Shown here: piece after piece, positions 22,165 to 32,903 of the stretch
Layout of the letters: every line of letters begins with the position of its first letter
How positions within the stretch are numbered: position 1 is the stretch's first letter
Source: Kuschelorhynchus macadamiae
Taxonomy: Eukaryota > Arthropoda > Insecta > Coleoptera > Curculionidae
Direction: 5' to 3'
Assembly: GCA_030620095.1 (NCBI GenBank)
Contig: JAUTXW010004485.1
Coordinates: 72,501-136,500 of the forward strand
Length of the DNA: 64,000 nt
Made by a program: the position numbers and the translations under genes
Notes under the pieces: model-generated
Database searches by the model: none
What the model saw: only the letters and a program-made list of their open reading frames with translations
Told to the model about the DNA's origin: nothing

Positions 22165-24040
22165 TTACTCCGATTCCGATAAATCACTATCTACTGAAGT
22201 TAATGATGTTTGCTTCAGGTGTCTTTAATAGTCCTAAAACTTCGGTGGGCAGTGGAAGTTAATAGCAGTCCATTCAATAAGTCTTCATTGGTTACTTTTC
22301 GTGAATTTTCTTGTCCTCGATTCCCTATACTTTTTCAAGTCCTTGTTTCGGCATTTTGACGCTTCCTCAGATAGCTGCCTTATAGAGAGCAAGGCTTCTT
22401 TAATTATTTTGGAGCCAGGAATCAAAATTTTGTGGACAGACGCAGGGAGATAGAATCAGGGATACGTCTCGACTAATTGACGTGCGGTTTCCAGGGCAAA
22501 ACTATCGAAAGCTTCGAGGCTTATATCATAGTTTGATGAAATCGTTTGTAGAATGATGCTGCATCTCCAAATAAAGTTTTATTCGATCCCCGTTATAGAA
22601 GAGGAAAGTGCAGGATTGGCAAAGAAACGTCGAGCTCTATTTCCATTATTGGATGTACCCGCTCCTTCTGACTTCACTTTATTCCCAATTAATTCCTTTC
22701 TCGTCTAGATCTATCCTGAAGTAGAGATTTCCTTGTTTTCATTACTTCATTGTATATTCCTCGAGCCTGCCAATTTTTAAAATCCAGTCTGTAGGACACA
22801 TGCAAAAAATATTCAAAAAAGCGAATCCACGCGTGAAGAGATACAATTAACTGGTCTTTTTAATATTGCTTCTATATTATTCATGTTTCTTGGTGAACAC
22901 ATAACATACTTGGGCAGAGGAAGTTGCAGTTAAGGCATTACAGATTTTGCCATCGATCATTGTCAAACTCTGAGTATGGATAACAGATATTTCTCGGCCA
23001 GAAATACTCAAATGTGTAGGTTTTCACTGTAAATATTGGGACTGAATATGCTTCTCTTCGTTAATCGAAAGTTTTAAATTCTCCTTCTGAAATTGGAACC
23101 TGATAGGCTTACAATACCGTGTCGATGCTGGGCTAGGATTTTGCCAGAATATTTTCTTTTCTGTTTTATTAGCTATTTTAGTAAATACTTGAAAAGGCAC
23201 CATAGAAGTAACAAATAAATCTTGATCGGAAAAATGTTCATCACTCTTTTGGTTATATTCGCTATGTCCTGTACTCCCATCGAATCCCCATTTCGATATT
23301 AGAGTTAAAGATAAAAGTTCTTCATTGCTAAATTGAACTAAGATATCTTCTTGACTTTCAATAATTCGAGATGCAGTATGGTTTAACAGACATTGAAGTT
23401 TGACTTCTGCAGACGCCTCATTTACAAAAATATCTTCTTTAGAAGTGTAGCACTTTTTCTTCTCAGAAACAATTTTTTGATAGCTTGCCAATATGTTAAT
23501 ATTGAGAACCTTAAGCATATTTCTTATTATTATATATTGATGTTTCGATAAATCTGCTTCAGTTATCATAGACAAAGTTTGATTTTCGAATAGTGTCGTG
23601 GAAGAAGAAGGGGGCATCGACGTCGATTTCAGCGTTCTTCATATACCTTGCGTCTTCTTTGAACTAAAGGAAAGTACTTCCTTAACCAGATTTGCAGTAG
23701 AACATTTTCCACATTTTCTTAATTTGATTTCGGTGGCAGAAGTAAGTTAGAGAGAGCACTTTGAATGCGCCTTCGTTTTGACCTGTCTGAAATATATGCA
23801 AAAGCCTTTGAAGGACGCCCGGCATTACCAGCTATTTTTTCTAAGCCTTCTAGAATAATTTCTCCGTTAAGAAAGGTCTTATACGTACCTAAAAATCTTG
23901 ATTTAATTCTTCTGCATTTGTCCCATTTGGATGATAATTTTTGTCAATTTTTGACCGACACATTTATCATGCCGGGTGCCTTTAGTTTGAGTCGAAATGT
24001 CAAAAAGTTCTCTCCTAAGTGGACATCATCAGAAATCAAT
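22165..24040 (-). pseudogene. Transib/RAG1-like transposase pseudogene, copy 1
   Basis: Reading the minus strand downward from about 24040: GRPSKAFAYISDRSKRRRI (23840-23760), then an open 197-residue stretch (23617-23024) with LLNHTASRIIES, KWGFDGSTGHSEYNQ and FWQNPSPASTRYCKPIRF. Through further shifts follow LTMIDGKICNALT (about 22960), a degenerate Cys block, GTSNNGNRARRFFANP (about 22670-22630), LPASVHKILIPGSKIIKEAL (about 22440), LSEEASKCRNKDLKKYRE (about 22375-22320), TNEDLLNGLLLTS and an acidic tail DSDLSESE with a stop at 22165. Asp in DGSTGHS, Asp in MIDGK and Glu in SEEA are candidates for the DDE triad seen in Transib and the RAG1 core. That family assignment comes from my recollection of motif order, not a search. 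Dead copy. Confidence 0.68.
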
Positions 24041-24607
24041 TAAAACCCAAATTAAAGTAAATCAAAATTTTCATATGCTTCATTTTTTTTTAAACTTGTT
24101 AAAATAAAATAAAAACTGTAGATTTTACTAAAATTATAATTTTATTTTGCTATAGGGTAAATGTGCCAATAGTCGGCCATTTAACAGCCTGTTTTAAGAA
24201 AATAAATCACTAAAATTTTTTGTTTTATGTTGGCTACCTAATTTTTTCACATAATAATTCAATACTCAATGGTTGGCAACCCTGAATATAGAAGAATGGA
24301 GTCATCTATTGGCAACTAATTGTATTTTGCAAAATAAAATATTTTTCGTAAAAGCCCAACAGTCGGCCACTTTATATCCAATAATCGGCCAAAGGCTTAC
24401 CAATGGTCGGCATACATAATTTGGACTAGGTAACTTATTGGTAGTTTAGTAAAAATTCTGTAGTAAAAACACGTATCAAAGCCTTTATTTCTAATAAAAT
24501 AGATAAAAATTAAACATTTACGTATACTTTTTAAAAAAACAGAAAAAAACATAAAATAAATAATAAAAACTTAAAATGAAAACAAATTTAAAATAAATCA
24601 GGTACAA

Positions 24608-24775
24608 TTAGCATAAAGCACATTTAAAATAATCTTCTTTTAACATGGATACTGTAGTGGCATGTGATATTCTGGTACATTTTAAGTGATACCATTTGGG
24701 ACAATTATCACAGCCTACATGCTCCGAATCCCCCTCATCTAAGTCACTGTCCAACTCTTCCTTGCATCCCCAGCA
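24608..24775 (-). pseudogene. Out-of-frame PHD finger of the pogo transposase
   Basis: One frame away from the transposase, the minus strand reads CWGCKEELDSDLDEG, then GCDNCPKWYHLKC, and FKCALC with a stop at 24608-24610. The spacing (Cys-x2-Cys, long gap, Cys-x2-Cys, x4-His, x2-Cys, long gap, Cys-x2-Cys) is that of a C4HC3 PHD finger, complete with the Trp-Tyr-His segment. Many pogo/Tigger and jerky-like proteins end in such a finger. A single frameshift upstream would join it to the transposase. Confidence 0.8.
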
Positions 24776-26976
24776 CCGTTCTTTGGTTTTCTTTGCAGCT
24801 GTACTTTTAGGTTTTTTTCTTTTTTTTGTTTGCCTTTCCCTTTTCCATTATTTTGTGTTTTTTTGTTGTTAATTGCGTTTGCACTTTTGTTTTCCAAATA
24901 TTTCCTATATTTTGGGGAGGAGATGACTGCTGGTTGAGGATCCATGTTTTTCGTCTTCTTTGTAATTGGTGCAGGATAAAATAAATGCTTTTCAATTGGT
25001 GAAATATTTAATTTAATGTCTTGTAGTATTTTAATTTTTGGTTTATGTTCTTTGGCATCTAATGGAATTACTTCGCTATCAGCACCCAAGCTATTCTCCT
25101 GCAAATCAAGTTTTTGATCACCCTCGTCAGTTTTTAGATGGTCTCCTATTTTCACTTCAGGTAAAGCCGTTTCACAGATTTCCTCTATTTTCTTCAATTC
25201 TATGGTATCATTTATTTCAAGACTTGCTTCTGGCATCTCTATTTCAGTTTTTAATTTTTCTAACTTCGTATTAGAATCTATTTGATTAGTACTAGTTAAA
25301 ACTTCTATTTCTTTAGGTATAATTTCCTTATCTGTTTTGCTTCTCTCTTCTTCTTCCTCATTATTATTATTACCTTCGTTATTTTCTATTAAAAGTTCTT
25401 GTACATCATTTTCAGTGGTATAAACATCAGAATTAACACCAGCACTGATAACTTCTGGTAATGGATCATCAAGAAATATGATAGGCAAATCTTGAATAGG
25501 AAATCTGTCCTCGGTTTCTTCTAAGTGTTCAAAATAATTAACAGGACTCTGATTTGTCTCAATTTGTTCATTTTCGATTAGATTTTCCTGTGGCTGCTCT
25601 TGAAAACTTGATTTAAAACTATTAAGTTGATGCACCAATTCGTCGATGGTGAAACTTTCCTCGAGTCTGTCTTCAAACTTCGTTAGCAGTACTCTTCTGG
25701 CGACATCAATTTCTTCATCTGTGATCGGATTTTCGTTGGACTTATTCTCATTTACCTTTGATTCCAAGTGATTTTGGACACATTTGCTATAATCCACGGC
25801 GTCCGGGTCAAATGGGAAAAGTCCACATTTTCTAAAGCCTTTTATGATGTATTGAAGTAATGCAGGTGTTTCCAAAACAGTCTTAAGCAGTGAGCAGAAT
25901 GTTGTTTTAGTAACAGCAGAGTGACGGTTTTCAGGTTTTGCTAGCCATTGACGGATTACTTTCTTCCACTCAGTTTTTAAGGGTTTGAAAACAGCCACAT
26001 CTGCCGGTTGCATCATGTGGGTTGTATTGGGGGGCAAGCTGTACAATATAATATCATTTTCGTAGGAGAATTGGCTAAGTTCCATAGTTAAATGTGATTT
26101 ATGACCGTCAATAAGAAAGAGTACTGGAAACTTGGTATTTTGTGACTTTAACCAAGGAAGCAACTGAGTGGAAACATATTCATAGAAAACTTCACTTTTC
26201 ATCCATCCAGAATCTGATTTTGTTATGAACCATGATGGATCACTGCTGTCTAAAATTGCTTTTGGAATTCGAATATACTTAAAAACCACACATGGCACTG
26301 CAGTTTTTCCACTAGCAGTAAAAACAAGAAGTGTAGTAATGTTTTCTTTGTCATTTCCTCGCCTTATTTCTAAAATATTCCTGGCACCTTTGGGACCTAA
26401 CACTTTTCCAGTTTTGGGACACAAATTAAAGCCACTTTCATCACCATTAAGTATTCTTTCTGGATCAAGTAGAATGTCTAAATTATTTGTTTCTTCCAAA
26501 TACTCCCGTAAATCATAAAACCACTTTTTAATGTACTGTTCGGTAATAACAGCTCTTCCTTTGGTTAATCCTTCAGGTTCCCGAAGCGATAATTCTGGAT
26601 GTCGCTTTATAAAACATTTATACCATTTTTCCCCTGGACGATTATTTGTAAAGGGAGTTTGCCTCTTATCATCTGCAACAATTTTCGCTACTATGTCCAT
26701 AAGATCAGACTTTTTCTGAGGGAATCCACATTTACACAAATCTATCAACCATTTTACTATTTTTGATTCTTCCTCTCTTGTAAGTACTGGATCTCTACCC
26801 ATTTGTCTAGGCCCTTCTCGAACTCTTCCTTTTATCCTGTCTTGTATTGTTGCTCTTGGTACCCCAAATGTCTTACTTGCTGCCCTGGTACTTAAATTTT
26901 CCTCTCTAATTGCCGTTAGAGCCCGAGCCATAGACTCCTCAGAGTATTTAAAAAAAACTCGCTTTTCCTGAGGCAT
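24739..26976 (-). CDS. pogo/Tigger transposase (DDD), C-terminus frameshifted
   Basis: An open frame of 745 codons from ATG 26976 (MPQEKRVFFKYSEESM); an upstream in-frame ATG at 27060 lies in subterminal repeat DNA and is less likely. Order, numbered from MPQ: Pipsqueak-type HTH (about 11-52, ending PRATIQDRIKG), CENP-B-like HTH (about 60-135, with KWYKCFIKRHPEL), and a DDE_1 catalytic domain with Asp179 in LNGDESGFN, Asp290 in FLIDGHKSH and Asp326 in MQPADVAVFKPLK, so a DDD triad. A long acidic and low-complexity tail follows. The family moves by cut-and-paste at TA. The frame stops at 24739 after DARKSWTVT, but an overlapping frame encodes a PHD-type finger, so this C-terminus is probably the result of a one-base slip in the A-rich tract near 24812-24832. 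Confidence 0.88.
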   Translation of the reverse strand: MPQEKRVFFKYSEESMARALTAIREENLSTRAASKTFGVPRATIQDRIKGRVREGPRQMGRDPVLTREEESKIVKWLIDLCKCGFPQKKSDLMDIVAKIVADDKRQTPFTNNRPGEKWYKCFIKRHPELSLREPEGLTKGRAVITEQYIKKWFYDLREYLEETNNLDILLDPERILNGDESGFNLCPKTGKVLGPKGARNILEIRRGNDKENITTLLVFTASGKTAVPCVVFKYIRIPKAILDSSDPSWFITKSDSGWMKSEVFYEYVSTQLLPWLKSQNTKFPVLFLIDGHKSHLTMELSQFSYENDIILYSLPPNTTHMMQPADVAVFKPLKTEWKKVIRQWLAKPENRHSAVTKTTFCSLLKTVLETPALLQYIIKGFRKCGLFPFDPDAVDYSKCVQNHLESKVNENKSNENPITDEEIDVARRVLLTKFEDRLEESFTIDELVHQLNSFKSSFQEQPQENLIENEQIETNQSPVNYFEHLEETEDRFPIQDLPIIFLDDPLPEVISAGVNSDVYTTENDVQELLIENNEGNNNNEEEEERSKTDKEIIPKEIEVLTSTNQIDSNTKLEKLKTEIEMPEASLEINDTIELKKIEEICETALPEVKIGDHLKTDEGDQKLDLQENSLGADSEVIPLDAKEHKPKIKILQDIKLNISPIEKHLFYPAPITKKTKNMDPQPAVISSPKYRKYLENKSANAINNKKTQNNGKGKGKQKKEKNLKVQLQRKPKNGAGDARKSWTVT

Positions 26977-27690
26977 TTTACTTTTGGTGAAGGGAAATCT
27001 GTAAAAAAAATAAAGATTATCTAGCAAAAAAAATCTAATAGTCGGCCACCAAACTGCCAAAGTTCGGCCCCCCTATATTGAACTTAATAAAAATAATTTA
27101 GAGTAAATAATGATGTGGCCGACTTATGGCTGCTTGATTGAAGTTACCACTTTATCAGGTCTGACAGAGAAAGACTAATGATTTGATGTAAGATAGACTG
27201 AATAGGAAATAAGCTTAAAAGAAAACAATAGTCCTAATGTCGGCCACTATGGCCGACACTAGGAAATGAACATATTTCGCTTTCCAATGGTCGGCCGGGG
27301 CAAAAAACCGTTAAAAAATGAAATTTTCTAAGAACTTAACCTATAAATATTTAAATACAGTCTATTTGAATAGTATAAAAGTAAATTAAAAGTACTTACC
27401 CAATTCCAAGCTATACAGTAGTTACTTTCTGCACCTTGCACCTTAACACAAACTTTAAGATTAGTTTCGAATCAAAATTCAATCGAAAACCGACAGGAAT
27501 AAACTAGCGTCTTGATTTAGAATTTCTAGGTTATGTCTACCGAAATACTTGGGAATTTGGCGGGAAAACCGACCAGATGTAGGGAGTTCGTTATTTTAAA
27601 TTTAAATTATTTCTCATTTTCTTAATTTTTAACGATTTGTGTGTAGATGGCCGACTGTTGGGGTGTGGCCGAAGTTAGGCACATCTACCC

Positions 27691-28985
27691 TATTATGATC
27701 ATCATCTCGTCTACCGTCTTCTTTGTGCGTATAATATGCATACTCAATTCTGAAGTTAATATATTAATCTGTTCAATATTTTTTACAAAACAGTCCATTC
27801 TTGTTGCAATAATCATCTTCTGATAATACCGCAAAAGCAAGTTGGAACAATGTTTTTGACCTGTTTTAAATATTTAAATAGATATACAATAAGATGGAAT
27901 AAACTTCTGGGCAGACAAACTTGGACATTTTAATATATTATTCAGCAAATAGTATCTTGACTGGTCAAATAACTACATTTTAGCAGCTTCTTTTATAATT
28001 TCTTAATTCTTCTGATAACTTTCTTAGAACTATCTATAATTATTACAAAAAATATGTACATACCTGCAATGTTTAAATTCACTAGTTAAACTTAAGCTAG
28101 CTCTTTATTTAACAAATACAAAAAGAACACAAGAAACAAGTTTTAATTCGCTATTTTTTAAGTATAATAAAATATTCTGACTTTGAAGTGTTGCTATGGC
28201 GATGAGTTTCCGTGGGTGTCTAGACAAAAAAGAATAGAAATATATAGATATAAAATAAATTTATGGAATTATGACCGGTTACAGAACCGAATCGAACCAG
28301 TGTGCATTGTTTTAATTGTTTGACATATTATAATCTCTAGCAAGTGACAAACGTTAAGGTGCAAAAGCCGGCACAAGCAAATGTGATGAAAACAAGCTAT
28401 AAGACTTGTACCACTTTTCTCTGAATCGAACTCTACTTCCCGAAACTCTTAACAAAACACCCTTAAAAAGTATTTAACGACTAAATGCATCCAAAATAGA
28501 AAGCATATTCCTAAATTGATTTAAAACTTACTTGAAAACGTAATAGGCTTTCTGAACTAGCTGTTTTTACTTTGTAAACAAAGTTGTTTTATAAAGTTTT
28601 AAAGTTACAAAACTAGCTACATAACGTTATTTTTGTGCGACGCTGCATTAGCGTCACCTCTTAAAAATTTAACGTAGTGCTTTGTTCAGACTATATACAA
28701 CATTTTCAAAGTTCAGTGTAATAAAGCAAGTTTAATGCTCTTCTGGTATTCCGTTCTATTATTAAAATTAATAGAACTAATACATTTTTATACTTTGTTA
28801 AATAAACTCTACATTGCTGTGAGTACTTCAAACGGTGTGCATTGTTTTCTGCTTAGTGTACTTTATTGACAGTTTAAATATTTGATGAAATCATAATTTA
28901 CATATCTCGACCTGAGGACAATTTCTAGATAATTCATGGGAAATTCGACCAGAAAATGTCTTTATTTACGTTTTACATTTATTTG
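27691..28985. other. Non-coding gap
   Basis: AT-rich sequence with no recognisable motif or repeat boundary. Confidence 0.45.
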
Positions 28986-29187
28986 ACCAATGCTATAAAA
29001 GAATTTTTAATTTTAGGATATAAATTTAGTATTCCACCTACTGTAAACAATGACGTATCTATCCCTAGACATTTAGCCGATATTGAGAATTTGATATTTG
29101 ATTTTGATGAAAACATACAAACATGATAACAAATTTTTCACAAAAACCCGTCAATTAATTTTTTTTTGCAACAAAATGTACAACATA
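28986..29187 (+). pseudogene. Penelope-like retroelement, plus copy, RT fragment 1
   Basis: The plus strand reads LGYKFSIPPTVNNDVSIPRH then LADIENLIFDFDENI (about 29011-29125), which I read as the linker and palm approach of a Penelope-like RT. The mariner-like element at 29190 interrupts it, and plus-strand RT sequence resumes at about 32091. The call relies on continuity with the downstream pieces. Confidence 0.5.
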
Positions 29188-29189
29188 TA

Positions 29190-29870
29190 TACAGGGTGAT
29201 TCACGTTGAGTGTCCTATTAAAAGTTCTGGAGAACTATAAAAGGGATTTTTTTCAAATTCGGCATACGGACATAATAGGTAATAATCTATATTTTAAAAA
29301 TATTTTCGCAAGTGCAGCGTTGCCACATTTCTCCGAAACCAATAGCAACATCGAAATTTCAAATAGAACACCCTATATTTTATTGCAGTTTCTGATTCTA
29401 CGCATGATTTTAAGTAACTTTTGTTAACAACTTCCTATAATTATCTCCTACCATTTTCCCTAAAAAAATTAATTTATTATTTTTTTTTAGAAAATCACCA
29501 CGTTAATAAAATTCCATATTTACCTGCGTAAGCGAGATAATTACTAGATTTTTTTTCTAGGTTAGAGAGTGCATATATTTAAAATAACTATATGTTAGAA
29601 TAGCCATATATCATACAGGGTGTCGTATAAAAAGGGAATTTTTATCGAAATTTAGTAATGGTGAAAACTCATTTATTTTTAATACAACACCCTGTATTTT
29701 ATGGTATCTTCGAATAAACCAATACCTTACCTACAATATTTCCATATATGTTCCTATACCCATCTCCCACCATTTCTTAGATACGAGCCAACTTTGAATA
29801 TTTTCCTGTTTTCAAAGACCATCCACAACAAAAGCACCCGCCTCGGCACCTGCTTAGCGAATCACTTAAC
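29190..29870 (+). repeat. Left inverted arm of the 29190-32088 element
   Basis: Inverted match to 31430-32088. Similarity fades after the TTCAAAGACCAT segment near 29870. Confidence 0.82.
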
Positions 29871-30065
29871 TAGTTAGGCCATGTAAGGTTTTATTTACCT
29901 CGTACTGACAAATATTTGAAATAAACAGACAGTTTTAAATACGGTGAATAATCCAAAATGTATTTTTTTAAATACAATTTATAACCTAAAGGTGTTAGAT
30001 ATTATAAGTGATAATTAAACATACAAATAATACATAATCGTTAATTTTTAGCAAAAGAAAGATAA

Positions 30066-31346
30066 CTAATTCTTAAATTGCTTAAAATGGCCACCATTCG
30101 CATTAAGGCATTCGGGCAAACATGTTAATTGGTTTCTTGTTATTGCTCTTCGTATTTCCTCAGGATTTAATTCGTCAAAAGCTCAACGTACTGGATTTTC
30201 CAGATCCTGGAGATTTTGTATTGGATTTTCCACATACACTCGCTCTTTGATGGTTCCCAAAGGTAAGAATCTAGGGGAGTTAGGTCCGGAGACCAAGGTG
30301 GCCAATCCCATAGTCCCAAACTTCTAAACCACCTATCTTCGAATATTCCATATAATTCTTGACTCACTTCATTGCTGCAATGTGCAGGAGCCCCATCCAA
30401 TTGGTATCAGCAAGAAATCAATAATTGTAGTGGTAACTCATCCAAAAACTCATTAACTGTAGTTCTGAAAATATCCAAATATTTATTCGAAGTTAAATTT
30501 TCATCGTAGATACAATAAGCAAATTTATTGTCCATCAGTAAGCAAAAAACATTAAACCCGAATTGAAACTGAAATCTTCGTTCTATAACCAATTTTGGGT
30601 TTTCAGCCGCCCAAAAATGACTATTTCGTCTATTAAATTTTCCTTCGCTTGTAAATTTCGGCTCGTCAGTCCAGATATTTTTTTTCAAAAATAGTGGGTC
30701 TTCCTCAATTTTAGTTAGAACTATTTCGCAAAATTCAGTACGTCTCTGAAAATCTTCTGGTAAAAGGCCTTACTGGGTTATACATTTAAATGGTTGAATG
30801 TTATGTTTGCTTAGAATACGTTGAATTGTTGAATATGAAAGTCCTAGATCTATTTCAGCACTTCTAATTGATACTTGATGGTAAACGTTAAAATATCCAA
30901 GTACATTTATTCCATTGCCTTCATTATCAGTTTGTAGTTTTGTGTATGATCTATGTTTTATAATTTTGCCGTGATTTTTAAAATTTGCTTCATATCTGAA
31001 ATATGAAGGCAAAATAAATAGAAAGCCTAAAATGCTGTGTACACATACGAAAGAATTGTCACTATTAATGTGTATAATCAGAGTCCAAGGACCATCATCA
31101 AAATATTATGTTATGCACGTTAATACTGACAACCTCCTGTTGTTTCAGCAACATAAACTGATTTTTAAGGAAATAAAACTATTATTGCATTTAGTACCTT
31201 CTAAATTTTTTCCTGTGCATAGGAGGTAAATAAGGATACATCTCGTTAAATTTTCTGCAGGTTCTTGAAATAACTTTGTTACACTCTCCATGAATGTAAA
31301 ATAAATTTAAAATATCAGTATTGGAATATTCAATTGCGTTTTCCAT
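30066..31346 (-). pseudogene. Mariner-like (DUF4817) transposase, two exons, broken
   Basis: Exon 1 runs from ATG 31346 (MENAIEYSNTDILNLFYIHG, then ECNKVISRTCRKFNEMYP) to 31198. The donor is GT at 31197-31196, the acceptor AG at 30997-30996, giving a 202-bp phase-2 intron, and exon 2 resumes YEANFKNHGKIIKH at 30995. A second HTH (YHQVSIRSAEIDLGLSYSTI) follows. Catalytic residues are all visible: Asp in IWTDEPKF, Asp in QLDGAPAHC, Asp in WSPDLTPLD. The gene ends CLNANGGHFKQFKN with stop at 30066. Lesions are a TAA after CITQ (30770), a TGA after LLISC (30407) and frameshifts near 30250 and 30185. Dead, but only lightly decayed. Confidence 0.82.
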
Positions 31347-31429
31347 TTTCACGAAGCATCAATTGAAAACTATCTGTTAATGTCAAAAAGATGTCAGGAA
31401 GAAGTAAACAAAACCTTCCACGGCCTACC

Positions 31430-32088
31430 AAGCTAAGTTATTCGTTAAGCGGGTGGTTTTGTTATGGTAGTCTTTGAAAACAGGAAAATATTCAAAGTTG
31501 GCTCATATCTAAAAAATGGTGGGAGATGGGTATAGGAACATATATGGAAATATTGTAGGTAAGGTATTGGTTTATTCGAAGATACCATAAAATACAGGGT
31601 GTTGTATTTAAAATAAATGAGTTTTCACCATTACTAAATTTCGATAAAAATGCCCTTTTTATACGACACCCTGTATGATATATCGCTATTCTAACATATA
31701 GTTATTTTAAATATATGCATTCTTTAACCCAGAAAAAAAAATCTAGTAATTATCTCGCTTACGCAGGTAAATATGATTTTGATTTTTCTAAAAAAAAATC
31801 ATAAATACATTTTTTTAGAGAAAATGGTAGGAGATAAGTATAGGAAGATGTTAACAAATGTTACTTAAAATCGTGCGTAGAATCAGAAACTGCAATAAAA
31901 TATAGGATGTTCTATTTGAAATTTCAATGTTGCTATTGGTTTCGGAGAGATGTGGCAACGCTGCACTTGCCAAAATATTTTTAAAATATAGATTATTAAC
32001 TATTATGTCCGTATGCCGAATTTGAAAAAAATACCTTTTACAGTTCTCCAGAACTTTTAATAGGACACTCAACGTGAATCACCCTGTA
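31430..32088 (-). repeat. Right inverted arm of the 29190-32088 element
   Basis: Counterpart of 29190-29870, with the inner bounded unit at 31593-31675. Confidence 0.82.
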
Positions 32089-32090
32089 TA

Positions 32091-32665
32091 ATAGATGACT
32101 TACTTGACAAATATATCCGTTTAGTATTTTTCAAAATACCTTTTTAAAAAAAAATTGAAGATGATATTTTTACTTCTTTACCTTATAATAAATGAGGTGA
32201 AATTTTGCAAGTTTTTAATAATTATGATCAGAACTTAAAATTAACTATTGAAAAAGAAAATAACTGTAACCTGCCTTATCTCGCTACAAGAGATATTAGA
32301 CTTAATAACAATACACTTATTACTGACTGGTATATAAAACCTACTAGATCAGGAAGAAGCATAAATTATATGTCATACCATTCAGACAAAATTAAAATCA
32401 CTGTGAGGCTTAAAAAATATAATAGAAGAACTTTCCTATCAAACCTGAAAACAAAAGGATTTCAACATTTCAACACAAATACTTATAGATAATTCTTATC
32501 CTGTAAATATAAAATGGATAGTACTACACATAGTCAATAATACAAATATTTCCCAAAATCTAGAAAATTTAAATCTTGAAATTAAATGTTTATTTAGATT
32601 AATTCCTTATATTCATGATTTAAGTTTTAAGTTGAAACATTTAAAAATGAAAATATCAAAATACA
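32091..32665 (+). pseudogene. Penelope-like retroelement, plus copy, RT fragment 2
   Basis: Reads IEDDIFTSLPYNK (the catalytic YVDD position, altered to IEDD), stop, then EILQVFNNYDQNLKLTIEKE (about 32200-32257), NLPYLATRDI, DWYIKPTRSGRSINYMSYHS (about 32325-32386), NSYPVNIKW and IPYIHDLSFKLKHL (about 32605-32648). These are the late palm and thumb blocks of Penelope-like RT. The reading frame breaks near 32470. The element is interrupted shortly after by a minus-strand Penelope-like copy and resumes near 37070. Confidence 0.78.
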
Positions 32666-32802
32666 TCAAAATGATTATTGGAAGGCTTTATCAAAATACA
32701 ATAATATATATATAGTTTTTAATATCCTAACACTGGAACCTGTGGTGGACGATAGATCAAAATACAAGAGTTCTAACCACACTGCACCACAACTTGTTAC
32801 GT

Positions 32803-32845
32803 TCTGGACGCGCGTTTCGCTGACCAAGTTAGCATCATTAGCAGA
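32803..32845 (-). ncRNA. Hammerhead ribozyme-like motif of the Penelope-like element
   Basis: On the minus strand: TCTG (stem I, 5' side), CTAATGA (core; canonical is CTGANGA), TGCTAAC-TTG-GTCAGC (stem II with one mismatch), CGAAAC, ACGCGCGT (a minimal three-pair stem III closing on CG), GTC (cleavage site) and CAGA (stem I, 3' side, pairing perfectly with TCTG). Small hammerheads of this form are known in the terminal repeats of Penelope-like elements. Position just downstream of the GIY-YIG stop fits. The G-to-A change in the core should abolish self-cleavage here. Confidence 0.68.
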
Positions 32846-32903
32846 TGATATAAAGCTAAGTAACTTATCATAACTATTCAAGACTATTTATAGGTAAATG
32901 TGG

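Larger units (their letters stand above)
24155..27690 (-). mobile_element. pogo/Tigger DNA transposon
   Basis: Ends are GGGTAAATGTGCC at 24155 and the complement GGCACATCTACCC at 27690, with TA on both flanks (24153-24154, 27691-27692). The 3.5-kb element holds one long transposase gene on the minus strand. Both subterminal regions carry many copies of a TCGGCCA/TGGCCGA motif: at least four on the left (24169-24412) and at least seven on the right (27041-27672), spaced irregularly. They are likely transposase binding sites. Long open frame and matching ends suggest relatively recent activity. Confidence 0.88.
29190..32088 (-). mobile_element. Mariner-like element with ~660-bp inverted arms, second example
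   Basis: Starts TACAGGGTGATTCACGTTGA at 29190 and ends with the complement at 32088; TA at 29188-29189 and 32089-32090. Arms run about 29190-29870 and 31430-32088 and are close inverted copies. Each arm contains an inner unit bounded by TACAGGGTGTCG/CAACACCCTGTA (29614-29696 and 31593-31675). The core carries a two-exon transposase pseudogene. It interrupts a plus-strand Penelope-like element, so it is younger than that element. Confidence 0.88.

Noticed and set aside
23765..24043. 92-residue plus-strand frame
   Set aside because: It is antisense to the N-terminal part of the Transib/RAG1-like pseudogene, whose motifs are on the minus strand.
26225..26719. Plus-strand frames of 97 and 62 codons
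   Set aside because: Antisense shadows of the pogo transposase catalytic and HTH regions.
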